The notes under the pieces are model-generated. The model was not told the DNA's origin, did not search any database, and worked only from the letters and a program-made list of their open reading frames with translations. From Cohnella silvisoli (GTDB lineage Bacteria > Bacillota > Bacilli > Paenibacillales > Paenibacillaceae), in assembly GCF_021190915.1 (NCBI RefSeq), contig NZ_JAIOAP010000012.1:124001-188000 (forward strand): DNA of 64,000 nucleotides. The letters run 5' to 3'. Below are positions 17,897 through 26,424 of this stretch, in pieces. A program made the translations under genes and the position numbers. Within the stretch, counting starts at the first letter, position 1; every line of letters begins with the position of its first letter.

Positions 17897-18407
17897 GCGG
17901 TTTATTCTCCTGTTTCATGGTCAGCAGCGCATCCAATATCACTAACGCAACGCCGCCGCAAATGGCGGAATCCGCAAGATTAAATATCGGGAAGGTATAC
18001 GTACCAAAATTAAATTGCAGAAAATCAACAACTTCGCCAAATAACGCACGATCGAGAAAATTACCGACCGCTCCGCCCAATATCACCGATAAAGCAAAAA
18101 GCAGCAGGCCGCTTCCCGTACGATAAGAACGGTGCAAATACCAGAGAATTCCTACGACTACGACAATGGTAACGATCAGAAAAAACAAACGCTGCTCCTG
18201 AAGCATACCAAATGCCGCTCCCCTGTTGCGAATGTGCGTGATGATGAAGAAATCTCCTAGAACCGGTATCCTCTCGGTATCGAGCTCTACCGTGCGGGAA
18301 ATTATTTTCTTGCTCACGAAATCGATCAGAAACACGACAACTGCCACCACATAATATGCCCAAACCGGCCAAATACGACGTTTCATCGGCTTTATTCCGC
18401 CCTTCAT
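17856..18407 (-). CDS. lspA: signal peptidase II (lipoprotein signal peptidase)
   Basis: Membrane aspartic protease that removes signal peptides from prolipoproteins after lipidation. 183 residues with four transmembrane helices. Conserved NRGAAFG, GGAVGNFLDR (first catalytic Asp) and FNLADSAI (second Asp) motifs are present. The C-terminus has a polar extension of about 25 residues encoded in the region shared with rluD. AGGAGAAC lies just before the ATG; an ATG 21 bp downstream would match the family start as well. The heme binding protein and wall lipoproteins in this window include LspA substrates such as the NagZ-like and DUF4349 proteins. Confidence 0.95.
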   Translation of the reverse strand: MKGGIKPMKRRIWPVWAYYVVAVVVFLIDFVSKKIISRTVELDTERIPVLGDFFIITHIRNRGAAFGMLQEQRLFFLIVTIVVVVGILWYLHRSYRTGSGLLLFALSVILGGAVGNFLDRALFGEVVDFLQFNFGTYTFPIFNLADSAICGGVALVILDALLTMKQENKPHDNGKQPEEQPIV

Positions 18408-18427
18408 CTGTTCTCCTGCGTGTTGAT

Positions 18428-18455
18428 TTTATCACATTGCGCTTAGGAGCGTCCA
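18428..18455 (-). promoter_or_regulatory. possible promoter of lspA-rluD
   Basis: TGGACG (18450-18455), 16-bp spacer, GATAAA (18428-18433), 20 bp before the lspA start. Confidence 0.35.
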
Positions 18456-18570
18456 TGAAGAGCAAGTAAATACCGACAAAACCTCCATACTTGCCCGCTT
18501 CATTCCGTACGTAAAACCAACCAAATTCGAGAAAACTACAGTCAGTCAGAAGATGAAGGGAGTGGACATC

Positions 18571-19305
18571 TTGACTGCTCAGTTAGATCAAGACAAAATC
18601 CAGGCTCTCAGGCGGCGATTGCTGCAAGAGCGCAGCGAACTAGAACAACGAGTGCAAGGAAACAGCCATTTTGGTCTAGCCGCGTCCTACCGCGATTCTA
18701 CAGGCGAGCTTTCCGCCATTGACAATCATCCCGCGGACGCAGGGACGGAGATGTTCGAACGCGGTAAAGACATCGCCTTATTGGAAAAGGAAGCTTTCCG
18801 TCTCGAGCGTGTAGATGCTGCATTGGCGCGGATGGATACAGGCGAATACGGTCACTGCGTTACATGCGGCAAATTTATTCCTCTCGAAAGACTGAATGCT
18901 CTACCTACGGCGATCTATTGCGTGGAGCATGAGCCAAGGCAGGAGCCGTCGAACCATCGACCGGCGGAAGAAGATTTTCTGTACCCGGCCTTTGGTCGCA
19001 CCAGCTTTGACGAACGAGAGGATGAGACCGAATTTGACGGCGAGGACGCTTGGCAAATCGTCGAGTCATGGGGCAGCTCCAACAGCCCCGCTATGGCAGA
19101 AGGCAATAACATTGACGATTATGAATCCATGAGCATTGAGGCCAACGAGAACGAAGGTTTCGTCGAACCCCTTGAAAGCTTTCTGGCCACGGACATAACC
19201 GGCCACAACGTAACCGTCGTACGCAACCGCGCCTACCATCAATACATGGCCAACAACGAAGGCGACCACCTTCTCGAGCCCGACGAGCTTGCGGACGAAC
19301 GGTAG
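18571..19305 (+). CDS. YlyA/YteA-type DksA/TraR zinc-finger protein
   Basis: Sporulation-associated member of the DksA/TraR family (TIGR02890 type), 244 residues. The N-terminal coiled coil has a conserved EL-DNHPADAGTEMFERGKD segment (about residues 45-65). The zinc finger is CVTCGK...YCVEH, in which the fourth ligand is His rather than Cys. The C-terminal half is acidic. In B. subtilis ylyA modulates RNA polymerase with sigma-G. The start is TTG at 18571 (AGGGAG 8 nt upstream); the ATG at 18553 has no good ribosome site. It sits between ileS and lspA as in Bacillus, but on the opposite strand to both. Confidence 0.85.
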   Translation: MTAQLDQDKIQALRRRLLQERSELEQRVQGNSHFGLAASYRDSTGELSAIDNHPADAGTEMFERGKDIALLEKEAFRLERVDAALARMDTGEYGHCVTCGKFIPLERLNALPTAIYCVEHEPRQEPSNHRPAEEDFLYPAFGRTSFDEREDETEFDGEDAWQIVESWGSSNSPAMAEGNNIDDYESMSIEANENEGFVEPLESFLATDITGHNVTVVRNRAYHQYMANNEGDHLLEPDELADER

Positions 19306-19363
19306 GAAATATGTGCGCGTTAGTTGTTTATGGTCCTCAATAATTTTGAATGTGAATTGAGTC

Positions 19364-19495
19364 TGCCGGAACAAATGTATCTCTCGGAAGAGTTTACGTC
19401 CGCCTCTGGGAGCCCATTGCCACCTTGTAATCTCATCAGGGCAATGGGCGGACAGCAAGCGGCTGGAGAGAGGTACATTTGTGTAGGCACGGCTC
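19364..19495. repeat. large inverted-repeat (cruciform/structured RNA) element
   Basis: Outer arms ACAAATGTATCTCTC (19371-19385) and GAGAGAGGTACATTTGT (19466-19482) pair with small bulges. Inside, GTCCG plus CCCATTGCC (19398-19402, 19413-19421) pairs with GGCAATGGG plus CGGAC (19440-19453), leaving a 10-nt bulge on one side and an 18-nt loop. It lies between two convergent genes, and no protein-like ORF covers it. No strong T-run follows on either strand, so it is not an ordinary terminator. It could be a MITE-like remnant or a structured RNA. Confidence 0.6.
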
Positions 19496-19506
19496 TTTAT
19501 CACATT

Positions 19507-19911
19507 CTAATACGGATTAATCTGCAGCTGACGCTGAACGATCCGAACGATATCCGCAATATAATCCCCCACGATAGGCAAATTCAGCGCACCGAGAATT
19601 TGCAGCAAATATACGATGGTGGCCGCGAAAAAAGTAAAACCAAGCGCGATACCCACGCCTCGCGAAAGCCCGGAAATGAAATTTCTCCAAATAAGCTGCA
19701 ACGGACGATGCATCAAATTTACGTATTCGCTCAATTGGGCCTTTTCCATGTCGATGGATAAACGCTCAAGTTTGTTCGCCAGAAAACCCAAAGTCCCTCG
19801 CAGCTCTTTCGCCTCTTCAGCTAGCGGCTTTGTCAATTCATCAGAAGCAGTACGAGAGGATGTCTTTACCTTAATCTGATTCGGTTTGCCATCCTTGGAA
19901 CGATCGCTCAT
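19507..19911 (-). CDS. DUF5665 domain-containing membrane protein
   Basis: Function unknown, 134 residues. After a polar N-terminus and a short coiled coil (about 25-60) comes the DUF5665 core: a SEYV-L segment, W-NF-SGL-RGVGIALGFT and one strong transmembrane stretch (about 90-112) ending in LNLPIVGDYIADIV. The arrangement suggests a single-pass membrane protein with most of it in the cytoplasm. It stands behind the ileS terminator and is convergent with the ylyA-like gene. Confidence 0.75.
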   Translation of the reverse strand: MSDRSKDGKPNQIKVKTSSRTASDELTKPLAEEAKELRGTLGFLANKLERLSIDMEKAQLSEYVNLMHRPLQLIWRNFISGLSRGVGIALGFTFFAATIVYLLQILGALNLPIVGDYIADIVRIVQRQLQINPY

Positions 19912-19960
19912 CGCCGTATCCCCTTCGGGCGTCCGATTTTATCCGACCGCCGAACGCAAA

Positions 19961-20018
19961 ACGAGCCCTCCCCGCGGCAGGCCATTTACAGCTTGCCGGA
20001 CGGGGACATGGAGCTCGT
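19961..20018 (-). terminator. terminator of ileS
   Basis: Long GC-rich stem (ACGAGCTCC...CCCCG...CGGCA with TGCCG...CGGGG...GGGCTCGT) followed by TTTTGCG on the minus strand, 42 bp after the ileS stop. Confidence 0.8.
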
Positions 20019-20060
20019 CTTATCGTTTTCCTTATTATGTTTAGCATGTTGCCTCGGTAA

Positions 20061-23000
20061 TTATGCTTCCGTTCCGATGGATATGCCGATTGATTTCTCG
20101 CCAAGCTGAACGGTTTCCATATCTCCGGTCTGCCCGAAAGAAACCTGATTCACGAGTACGTTATCCTTCAGCACGTTATCAAAAGCACGCAAGGCGGCCT
20201 CCAATTCAGCGTCGACATCGAGCACCAAATTTACCCGTTTCTCGATTGGCAGATCGAGCTTCTTACGCGTATCCTGTACCGCCCGAATGACCTCGCGAAC
20301 CCAACCTTCTTGTTCAAGCTCCGGCGTGATCTCGGTATTCAAAGCAACCGTCACTCCGCCGCCGGAAGCGGAAGCGAATCCTGTTTTCGCTTCCTTCTCG
20401 ACTAGGAGCTCCTCTAAGGCTATCGGCAACGACTCGCCATCCGGCGAAACAAAGTCGTATTGTCCATTTTGAACGACCAGGCGCGTCTCGTCGCTCGAAA
20501 GTCCCTTCAGCGCATTTTGGATCGGACCGACGTTTTTGCCGTATTTTTTACCCGCGACTTTTAAGTTCAGCTTGAGGTTGAAATTAACGAACCCGCTGTC
20601 GTCGATCACGATCGTTATCGACTTCACGTTGATTTCATCCTTAATGATATCCTCGTACCCTGCCAGATCAAATTCACTGCTTAGGGATACCAACAATTCG
20701 GACAACGGTTGGCGAGTTTTGAGGCTGGCTTCGTTGCGGATATTGCGAGCCAACTCAACCATGTTCCGCGCGGATGCCATATCCCGCTCCAACTCCGTAT
20801 CGATGACGGACGAATCCGCTTGCGGATAATCCGTCAGATGGACGCTTCCTTCCCCGCCTAAATTGCCGTAGATATCCTCGGAAACGAAAGGAACATAAGG
20901 GGCGATCAGCTTCGACAAGGTCACGAGCACCTCGCCAAGCGTCTGGTAAGCGGTCAGCTTGTTATTCGTTAGTCCGCTGCCCCAGAAACGATCCCGCGAA
21001 CGGCGAACGTACCAGTTGGATAACTCGTCTACGAACGTTTCAATACCCTTGGCAGGGTTCAGGAAATCGTTAACTTCCAGGCCGCGCACGACGTCCCCGA
21101 CTAAAGAATTCAACCGTGACAAAATCCACCGATCCAACTTATTGTCGGATTTGATCTTCGCATGCTCCGAAGCCACGTACCCGTCAATGGAAGCGTACAA
21201 CGCATAGAATGCATGCGTATTAACTAGCGTATCCACCACTTTGGATTTTGCCTCGGCTACGATTCCTTTGGAGAACCGTTTGCTGTTCCAAGGCGCGCTG
21301 TCCGCCAGGAGGGCCCAACGAATCGCATCCGAACCGTACTCATTGATAACATCCCAAGGATCGATAACGTTACCCTTGGATTTGCTCATCTTCTGTCCGC
21401 TTTCGTCCAGAACGTGACCGGTGGAAATAACCGATTTATACGGTGCTTTGCCGTTGTATAGCGTCGATACCGCCAACAAACTGAAAAACCATCCACGCGT
21501 CTGATCAATTGCCTCGCATATAAAGTCCGCAGGATATTGCTCTTCGAATTTCTTTTCATCCCCGTAAGGATGGAAGTATTGCGCGAAAGGCATCGAGCCG
21601 CTGTCGAACCACACGTCGATAACTTCCGAAGCGCGGTTCATCACGCCCCCGCAACCGCAGCGAAGCTGAACGGCATCCACGTAAGGCTTGTGGAGCTCAA
21701 TGTTTTCGGGCACGTCTCCGACAGCCAGCGTACGAAGCTCGGCAATGCTATGAGGCGCTTTCTCCGTGCCGCATGATTCGCAAGTCCATACGTTAAGCGG
21801 CGTTCCCCAGTAACGGTTGCGGCTGATATTCCAATCGACCAGATCCTCCAGGAACTTGCCGAACCGACCGTCGCGAAGGTGCTCCGGATACCACTGAATC
21901 GTTTTGTTGTTCTCGATCAGTTGGTCTTTGACTGCGGTTGTTTTGATGAACCAACTCTCCGTCGCGTAATAGAGCAGCGGCGATTTGCAGCGCCAACAGA
22001 ACGGGTAACTGTGCTCGACCTTTTCCTTGTGATATAACAACCCCCGCTCGGACAGCATCTTCACAATGTCGATGTCGCAATCTTTAACGAAGCGGCCAGC
22101 TAAATCCGTCACTTCTGCGATATATCGCCCCGCGTTGTCAACGACCATCAGCATAGGGATATCGTGCTGGCGGGCAACCCGGTAATCATCTTCCCCGTGA
22201 GCCGGGGAGATATGGACGATACCCGTACCGCTGGCGTCGGTTACGTAATCCGCATCGATGACTCGATATGCGTTATCAACCTTTACGTATGGAAATAGCG
22301 GCTCGTAAGATAATCCTATCAGTTCCCGTCCCTTGACCGTGCTAAGCGTCTCGTATTCGCCCTTCATAACCTTCTCGGCCAATGCAGCAGCTACGATGTA
22401 CACTTCGCCGTCATTACGAACCCGCACATACTCGAGATCGGGATTTACCGCTAAGGCAACGTTAGCAGGCAACGTCCAAGGTGTCGTTGTCCAAGCAAGA
22501 ACATATTCGCCGCTTTCCTTAAGCTTGAATTTAGCCGTTGCCGTCAAATCTTTAACGTCTTCATAGCCTTGCGCCACCTCATGGGAGCTAAGCGTCGTCT
22601 GGCAGTCCGGGCAATAGGGACTTACCCGGTGACCGCGGTACAATAACCCCTTCTCATGGATGGTCGCAAGGATGTGCCATACGCTTTGGATGTAATTGTT
22701 GTCCAGCGTGATGTATGGATCGTCAAGATCCGTCCAATACGCGATCGCTTCAGTCAGTTCGCGCCATTGGCGTTCGTATTCGAACACGCTTTCCTTGCAT
22801 TTTTTGATAAAAGGCTCTACGCCGTAGTTTTCGATTTCTTGCTTGCCGGATATGCCGAGTTGTTTCTCCACGCCCAGTTCGACAGGCAGGCCATGGGTAT
22901 CCCATCCCGCTTTGCGGATGACGCGGTATCCCGACATCGTCTTGTGGCGGCTCACGAAATCTTTGATTACGCGGCCAAGCACGTGGCCGATATGCGGTTT

Positions 23001-23153
23001 GCCATTGGCCGTCGGCGGTCCTTCATAAAATACGAAATTCGGTTTCCCTTCACGGTTGTCAATCGATTTACGGAACGTATCCTCCTGCTTCCATTGCTGC
23101 AAAATACGCTGCTCACGGGATCGTGCCCGCTCTTTGACGTCGACTCTGTTCAT
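20061..23153 (-). CDS. ileS: isoleucyl-tRNA synthetase, type 2 (eukaryote-like)
   Basis: Charges tRNA-Ile; class I, cytoplasmic. 1030 residues, about 100 longer than the usual Firmicute type 1 enzyme. The catalytic entry FYEGPPTANGKPHIGH carries a canonical HIGH near residue 55 and follows the type 2 pattern (type 1 has an HDGPPYANG-like form). KMSKSKGN binds ATP. The CP1 editing domain contains the TTPWTLPAN threonine-rich motif and GTGIVHISPAHGEDD. Type 2 enzymes generally tolerate the antibiotic mupirocin. Expression is controlled by a T-box leader. AGGAAG lies upstream of the ATG. Confidence 0.96.
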   Translation of the reverse strand: MNRVDVKERARSREQRILQQWKQEDTFRKSIDNREGKPNFVFYEGPPTANGKPHIGHVLGRVIKDFVSRHKTMSGYRVIRKAGWDTHGLPVELGVEKQLGISGKQEIENYGVEPFIKKCKESVFEYERQWRELTEAIAYWTDLDDPYITLDNNYIQSVWHILATIHEKGLLYRGHRVSPYCPDCQTTLSSHEVAQGYEDVKDLTATAKFKLKESGEYVLAWTTTPWTLPANVALAVNPDLEYVRVRNDGEVYIVAAALAEKVMKGEYETLSTVKGRELIGLSYEPLFPYVKVDNAYRVIDADYVTDASGTGIVHISPAHGEDDYRVARQHDIPMLMVVDNAGRYIAEVTDLAGRFVKDCDIDIVKMLSERGLLYHKEKVEHSYPFCWRCKSPLLYYATESWFIKTTAVKDQLIENNKTIQWYPEHLRDGRFGKFLEDLVDWNISRNRYWGTPLNVWTCESCGTEKAPHSIAELRTLAVGDVPENIELHKPYVDAVQLRCGCGGVMNRASEVIDVWFDSGSMPFAQYFHPYGDEKKFEEQYPADFICEAIDQTRGWFFSLLAVSTLYNGKAPYKSVISTGHVLDESGQKMSKSKGNVIDPWDVINEYGSDAIRWALLADSAPWNSKRFSKGIVAEAKSKVVDTLVNTHAFYALYASIDGYVASEHAKIKSDNKLDRWILSRLNSLVGDVVRGLEVNDFLNPAKGIETFVDELSNWYVRRSRDRFWGSGLTNNKLTAYQTLGEVLVTLSKLIAPYVPFVSEDIYGNLGGEGSVHLTDYPQADSSVIDTELERDMASARNMVELARNIRNEASLKTRQPLSELLVSLSSEFDLAGYEDIIKDEINVKSITIVIDDSGFVNFNLKLNLKVAGKKYGKNVGPIQNALKGLSSDETRLVVQNGQYDFVSPDGESLPIALEELLVEKEAKTGFASASGGGVTVALNTEITPELEQEGWVREVIRAVQDTRKKLDLPIEKRVNLVLDVDAELEAALRAFDNVLKDNVLVNQVSFGQTGDMETVQLGEKSIGISIGTEA

Positions 23154-23174
23154 GTTTTTTCGCTTCCTTTCTTC

Positions 23175-23525
23175 TAGGGCAAAATAAAAAACCCCATCCC
23201 TGGAAAGGGACGAGGTTAGCTCGCGTTACCACCCTTGTTCCGCCCTTATTCCCCATTTCGGAAACGTGACGGCAACTCACAACGCACAAGAGGATTGCAG
23301 GCATCGTGCCTGACCTGTTAGCTGTGCGTGTTCCCAATAACGGTGGACATCCGGCGTTGCTTAATATCAAGAGAATAAAAGACCCTTGGGGTTCGGCAAA
23401 GCGTCTCGGGGACGATATTCGTCATGTTCCTCGCGTTGGCTCGCAGCAACCGCCAACTCTCTGAACTTCGGATACATGCTTACTGCTTCCCGTCTTCGAC
23501 ATTCGTATGAAATAATCGTATATCC
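23175..23525 (-). promoter_or_regulatory. T-box riboswitch of ileS (isoleucine-specific)
   Basis: The conserved T-box AAGGGTGGTAACGCG lies at 23222-23236 (minus strand); its UGGU can pair with the NCCA end of tRNA-Ile. An extended stem I lies upstream with a GTTGGC/GCCAAC distal hairpin. A candidate specifier ATC (Ile codon) lies at 23414-23416 in a bulge context GAAT-ATC-GTCC. A terminator follows (23186-23215). Uncharged tRNA-Ile should stabilise the antiterminator and switch ileS on. Confidence 0.92.
23186..23215 (-). terminator. T-box terminator in the ileS leader
   Basis: CCTCGTCCCTTTCCAGGGATGGGG stem followed by TTTTTTATTTT, about 30 bp before ileS. Confidence 0.88.
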
Positions 23526-23527
23526 CT

Positions 23528-23556
23528 GTTATACTTTTTGCCGGAGCATTTGTCAA
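23528..23556 (-). promoter_or_regulatory. sigma-A promoter of the ileS leader
   Basis: TTGACA (23551-23556), 17 bp, TATAAC (23528-23533), placed between the divIVA terminator and the T-box stem I. Confidence 0.88.
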
Positions 23557-23576
23557 ACCCGCTTATGCGACTTCAA

Positions 23577-23604
23577 CAAAAAAAGACCCCGAAGGATCTT
23601 TTGT
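23577..23604 (-). terminator. terminator of the ylm-divIVA unit
   Basis: AAAAGATCC-TTCG-GGGTCTTTTTTT tetraloop hairpin, 12 bp past the divIVA stop. Confidence 0.85.
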
Positions 23605-23615
23605 TTTGACATCGA

Positions 23616-24101
23616 TTAAGCTTCAATACCTCTAGGTTCACGGCTATCCAGAGATTCCCAGCCATCTTGCGTCAACAGCTCCATTTGCGTCTCGATTAAC
23701 GCACGGAAACGCGCACGGTAAATTGTCGCCTGCTTTTTCAACTCTTCAACTTCCAAGGCAACCTTGCGGGACTTGGAGAGAGCGTCGTTGATGATGCGGT
23801 CGGCGTTTTTCTCGGCTTCTTTGACGATAAGCTGCGCTTCTTTCTTCGCATTGCCTCTCAGCTCGTCCGCCGCTTCCTGAGCGACGATGATGGTTTTGCT
23901 TAGCGTTTCCTCGATGTTGGAGAAGTGACCCAGCTTATCTTGAGTTGCGGCCACTTGATTTTGCAGTTCTTTGTTCTCGCGAATCATCGCTTCGTAATCC
24001 TTGATGATCTGATCGAGAAATTCATTGACTTGGTCTTCGTCGTATCCGCGCAGACGGCGGCCGAATTCTTTGTTATGGATGTCCAATGGAGTAAGTGGCA
24101 T
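23616..24101 (-). CDS. divIVA: cell-division initiation protein DivIVA
   Basis: Peripheral membrane coiled-coil protein that marks negatively curved membrane at septa and poles and recruits division and sporulation partners. 161 residues. The N-terminal lipid-binding domain has the diagnostic LTPLDIHNKEFGRRLRGYDE segment with an exposed Phe-Arg pair, followed by DQVNEFLDQIIKDYE. Two long coiled coils (about 30-65 and 75-150) follow. The short polar C-terminal tail is as usual. Last gene of the ylm cluster, 83 bp after ylmH. Confidence 0.95.
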   Translation of the reverse strand: MPLTPLDIHNKEFGRRLRGYDEDQVNEFLDQIIKDYEAMIRENKELQNQVAATQDKLGHFSNIEETLSKTIIVAQEAADELRGNAKKEAQLIVKEAEKNADRIINDALSKSRKVALEVEELKKQATIYRARFRALIETQMELLTQDGWESLDSREPRGIEA

Positions 24102-24184
24102 TGGCGCACCTCCTAGAGTCTAATTTCCACGTAGCTTGTTCAATGACTGAATTCGACGAAAGCTGTGAAAATCCTTCTAGACTT

Positions 24185-24970
24185 CTACACAAATTTACCG
24201 ATTCGCACTCGAATTCTGCCGCTTTTCGACACACCTTCCACATCCAGCACCTTGAATCGGCCAAAACCTTTCATCGATACGACATCCCCCGCCTTCAAAG
24301 GATGGGACGGATCTTCTACCGGTTTCCAGCTGACGCGGCAGCGCCCCGCTTTAATCGGTGCGACGATTTTCGTCCGGCTAAGCCTGAAGACGTCGCTAGC
24401 CACGCCATCGAGGCGCATCGACGCGACGGAGATCACTTGCTCCTCCAGCTTCGATATGACCTCACGTAGGGCGGTTAGAGGCCGTATAGAGACAATCACA
24501 TCTATTCGGTGCGCTTGCTTCATGTGCCCGATCAGGAAATCGCCAATTTCTTGGGCTATTAGCGCATGGCAGCCCTCTTCGCTAACATGCAAATCTCCAA
24601 TCTTATCCCGTTTAATCCCAAGTCCAAGCAATGCACCCAAATAATCTCCATGATCCAATTCCGATATTCGACGATCATCCGAGGAGATATCCAACACAAC
24701 TATGCCCATGTCCTCGTCTTCCAATGTTTTGTAATCCGGCGCCACGATGGCTTTTTTCCGCTCGGCTTGTTCGCTTCCCCCATCTAATCTTACCTGCACA
24801 TCCGGGTTCCGATTAGCCAACGTAAATAAAATATGCGCCTGGCGAGGGTCGAGGAAATCCGTCCGCTTCGTCTCATGACGATCGGCGGCGCGTTCGACCC
24901 ATTCCGAGGCGCGGTCCACAAAAGATTTTTCATCCGGATGGAAATGCTCGTAAATTTCTCGTTGCACCAT
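24185..24970 (-). CDS. ylmH: YlmH, S4-domain RNA-binding protein
   Basis: 261 residues, the family length. The N-terminal two-thirds is the YlmH-specific region (FLDPRQAHI, DYLGALLGLGIKRDKIGDL) and the C-terminus an S4 RNA-binding domain (about 185-250; ASMRLDGVASDVFRLSR...LKAGDVVSMKGFGRFKV). B. subtilis YlmH is linked to ribosome-associated quality control, acting on peptidyl-tRNA on split 50S subunits. The start is ATG at 24970 with GAAGGGG upstream, 11 bp after the stop of ylmG. Confidence 0.93.
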   Translation of the reverse strand: MVQREIYEHFHPDEKSFVDRASEWVERAADRHETKRTDFLDPRQAHILFTLANRNPDVQVRLDGGSEQAERKKAIVAPDYKTLEDEDMGIVVLDISSDDRRISELDHGDYLGALLGLGIKRDKIGDLHVSEEGCHALIAQEIGDFLIGHMKQAHRIDVIVSIRPLTALREVISKLEEQVISVASMRLDGVASDVFRLSRTKIVAPIKAGRCRVSWKPVEDPSHPLKAGDVVSMKGFGRFKVLDVEGVSKSGRIRVRIGKFV

Positions 24971-24980
24971 AGGACCCCTT

Positions 24981-25250
24981 CTATCGGGCAATGAAATCCA
25001 GCACGGTTACTAACCCGTAAGCCACGAACTTCAATGCGAAAAAAGCTACGATCGGCGAAATGTCCAACATGCCGCCGATTGGCGGGATGAACCGGCGGAA
25101 AGGCCGCAGGTAAGGTTCGACCAAACGTCCTAGGAAATCGCCTACGAAGCTTTCGCGAACGGAAGGCAACCAAGACATGAGCACATAGATGATAATCATG
25201 TAAGAGTAAATAGTATGGAGTATCCAAATATACGAACTTATGTCATTCAA
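24981..25250 (-). CDS. ylmG: YggT-family membrane protein YlmG
   Basis: Small integral membrane protein, 89 residues, with two hydrophobic helices (about 8-27 and 65-85) joined by the conserved amphipathic segment LVEPYLRPFRRFIPPIGG and DISPI, the YggT signature. Members influence membrane and division organisation in bacteria and plastids. It sits between sepF and ylmH as in Bacillus. Confidence 0.92.
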   Translation of the reverse strand: MNDISSYIWILHTIYSYMIIIYVLMSWLPSVRESFVGDFLGRLVEPYLRPFRRFIPPIGGMLDISPIVAFFALKFVAYGLVTVLDFIAR

Positions 25251-25257
25251 TCTAGTG

Positions 25258-25716
25258 TCACCTCATTTTAGGGTAGTCGGCATCCTCGGCCAGCATCTCC
25301 GTAATCGTTCCCGACACTTCCACCGAATCCGGCGTGCAGAGGAAAATATCAGGTCCGAGCTTAGAGATATGACCACCAAGCGCATAAACGGTACCGCTTA
25401 AGAAGTCAACGATTCTAATCGCTTGATCTCTTCTCACGCGCTGCAAGTTAACGATGACTGAACGACGGGATTTAAGTTGATCCGCGATTTCCTGAGCTTC
25501 ATCGTAGCTGCGGGGTTCCGTTAAGACGACTCGGGCGTTCTTCTGGGAGTGTATGCTTACGACATTGTTCTTTCCCGATTGTTTACGCGAATCGAACGGA
25601 GGGGTTTCAATTTCTTGTTCATCTGTCGCGGACGATCTCCCTCGTTCTGTTTCAAGATCTTGCTCATGCTCTTCCTGCAAGCCTAAATAATTCAGAAAAC
25701 GGTTCATAACGCTCAT
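25258..25716 (-). CDS. sepF: cell-division protein SepF
   Basis: Membrane-binding FtsZ partner that aligns and tethers the Z-ring. 152 residues: N-terminal amphipathic helix (MNRFLNYLGL), a charged linker (about 15-55), and the DUF552 dimer domain (about 60-145; VVLTEPRSYDEAQEIADQLKS, RVRRDQAIRIVDFLSGTVYALGG). The start overlaps the ylmE stop by four bases (ATGA). GAGGGA precedes the ATG. Confidence 0.95.
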   Translation of the reverse strand: MSVMNRFLNYLGLQEEHEQDLETERGRSSATDEQEIETPPFDSRKQSGKNNVVSIHSQKNARVVLTEPRSYDEAQEIADQLKSRRSVIVNLQRVRRDQAIRIVDFLSGTVYALGGHISKLGPDIFLCTPDSVEVSGTITEMLAEDADYPKMR

Positions 25717-26417
25717 TGCGTTCCCTCCTCTATCTCTTCTTTCCCGACTAGCACCGTTCCCAAACGCACCCGGGTCGCTCCTTCTTCAACCGCAACCTCG
25801 AAATCATTGGACATCCCCATCGAAAGCTCTTTCATCGGCTCTTTCAAAATGGACATTTCGTTTAACTCGTCCCTCAACTGTCGAAGTGCGCGGAAGATCG
25901 GTCGAGTTTCCTCCGGTATGCTTTCATATGGGGCCATAGTCATCAACCCGATAGGCTTGATCCGGTCAAAGGCTTGCAGTTGGACGATAAATGGTTTTAC
26001 TTGTTCGGGAGCTAAGCCGTGCTTCGATTGTTCACCGGATACATTCACTTGCAGAAAACATGGAACTTGAATGTCAAGCTTCTGCGCGCGCTCATGAATA
26101 GCTTCAGCTAATGAGAGACGGTCCAAAGAGTGAATGTAATCGAACTTGCCGACAACATCCTTCACTTTGTTTGTTTGGAGGGAACCTATGTAGTGAAAAA
26201 CAGCTTGTCCCTTCAGCGCGTCCCATTTGGCTTTCGCGTTCGGCCAGCGGTTTTCTCCGATGTGGGATACACCCTCAAGCACGACTGCCTTGGCAGTATC
26301 CACCGATACGTATTTCGTAACGGCGATCACCTGTATGTCTTCCCGATGTCTTCCGCTTCTTCGGCATGCTTGCTCAAGCCGGCTTTCCACGTCTCGTAGA
26401 CGGCTCTGTAAAGTCAC
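25713..26417 (-). CDS. ylmE: YggS-family PLP homeostasis protein YlmE
   Basis: Pyridoxal-phosphate-binding protein (PLPHP/YggS), 234 residues, a TIM-barrel without a known catalytic activity, involved in B6 and amino acid homeostasis. The Lys that binds PLP is in IQVIAVTKYVS (about residue 34); HFIGSLQTNK appears as HYIGSLQTNK, and the SMGMSNDFEVAVEEGATRVRLG C-terminal phosphate site is clear. It lies 7 bp behind pgeF and is coupled to sepF. Confidence 0.94.
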   Translation of the reverse strand: MTLQSRLRDVESRLEQACRRSGRHREDIQVIAVTKYVSVDTAKAVVLEGVSHIGENRWPNAKAKWDALKGQAVFHYIGSLQTNKVKDVVGKFDYIHSLDRLSLAEAIHERAQKLDIQVPCFLQVNVSGEQSKHGLAPEQVKPFIVQLQAFDRIKPIGLMTMAPYESIPEETRPIFRALRQLRDELNEMSILKEPMKELSMGMSNDFEVAVEEGATRVRLGTVLVGKEEIEEGTQ

Positions 26418-26424
26418 GAAACGA

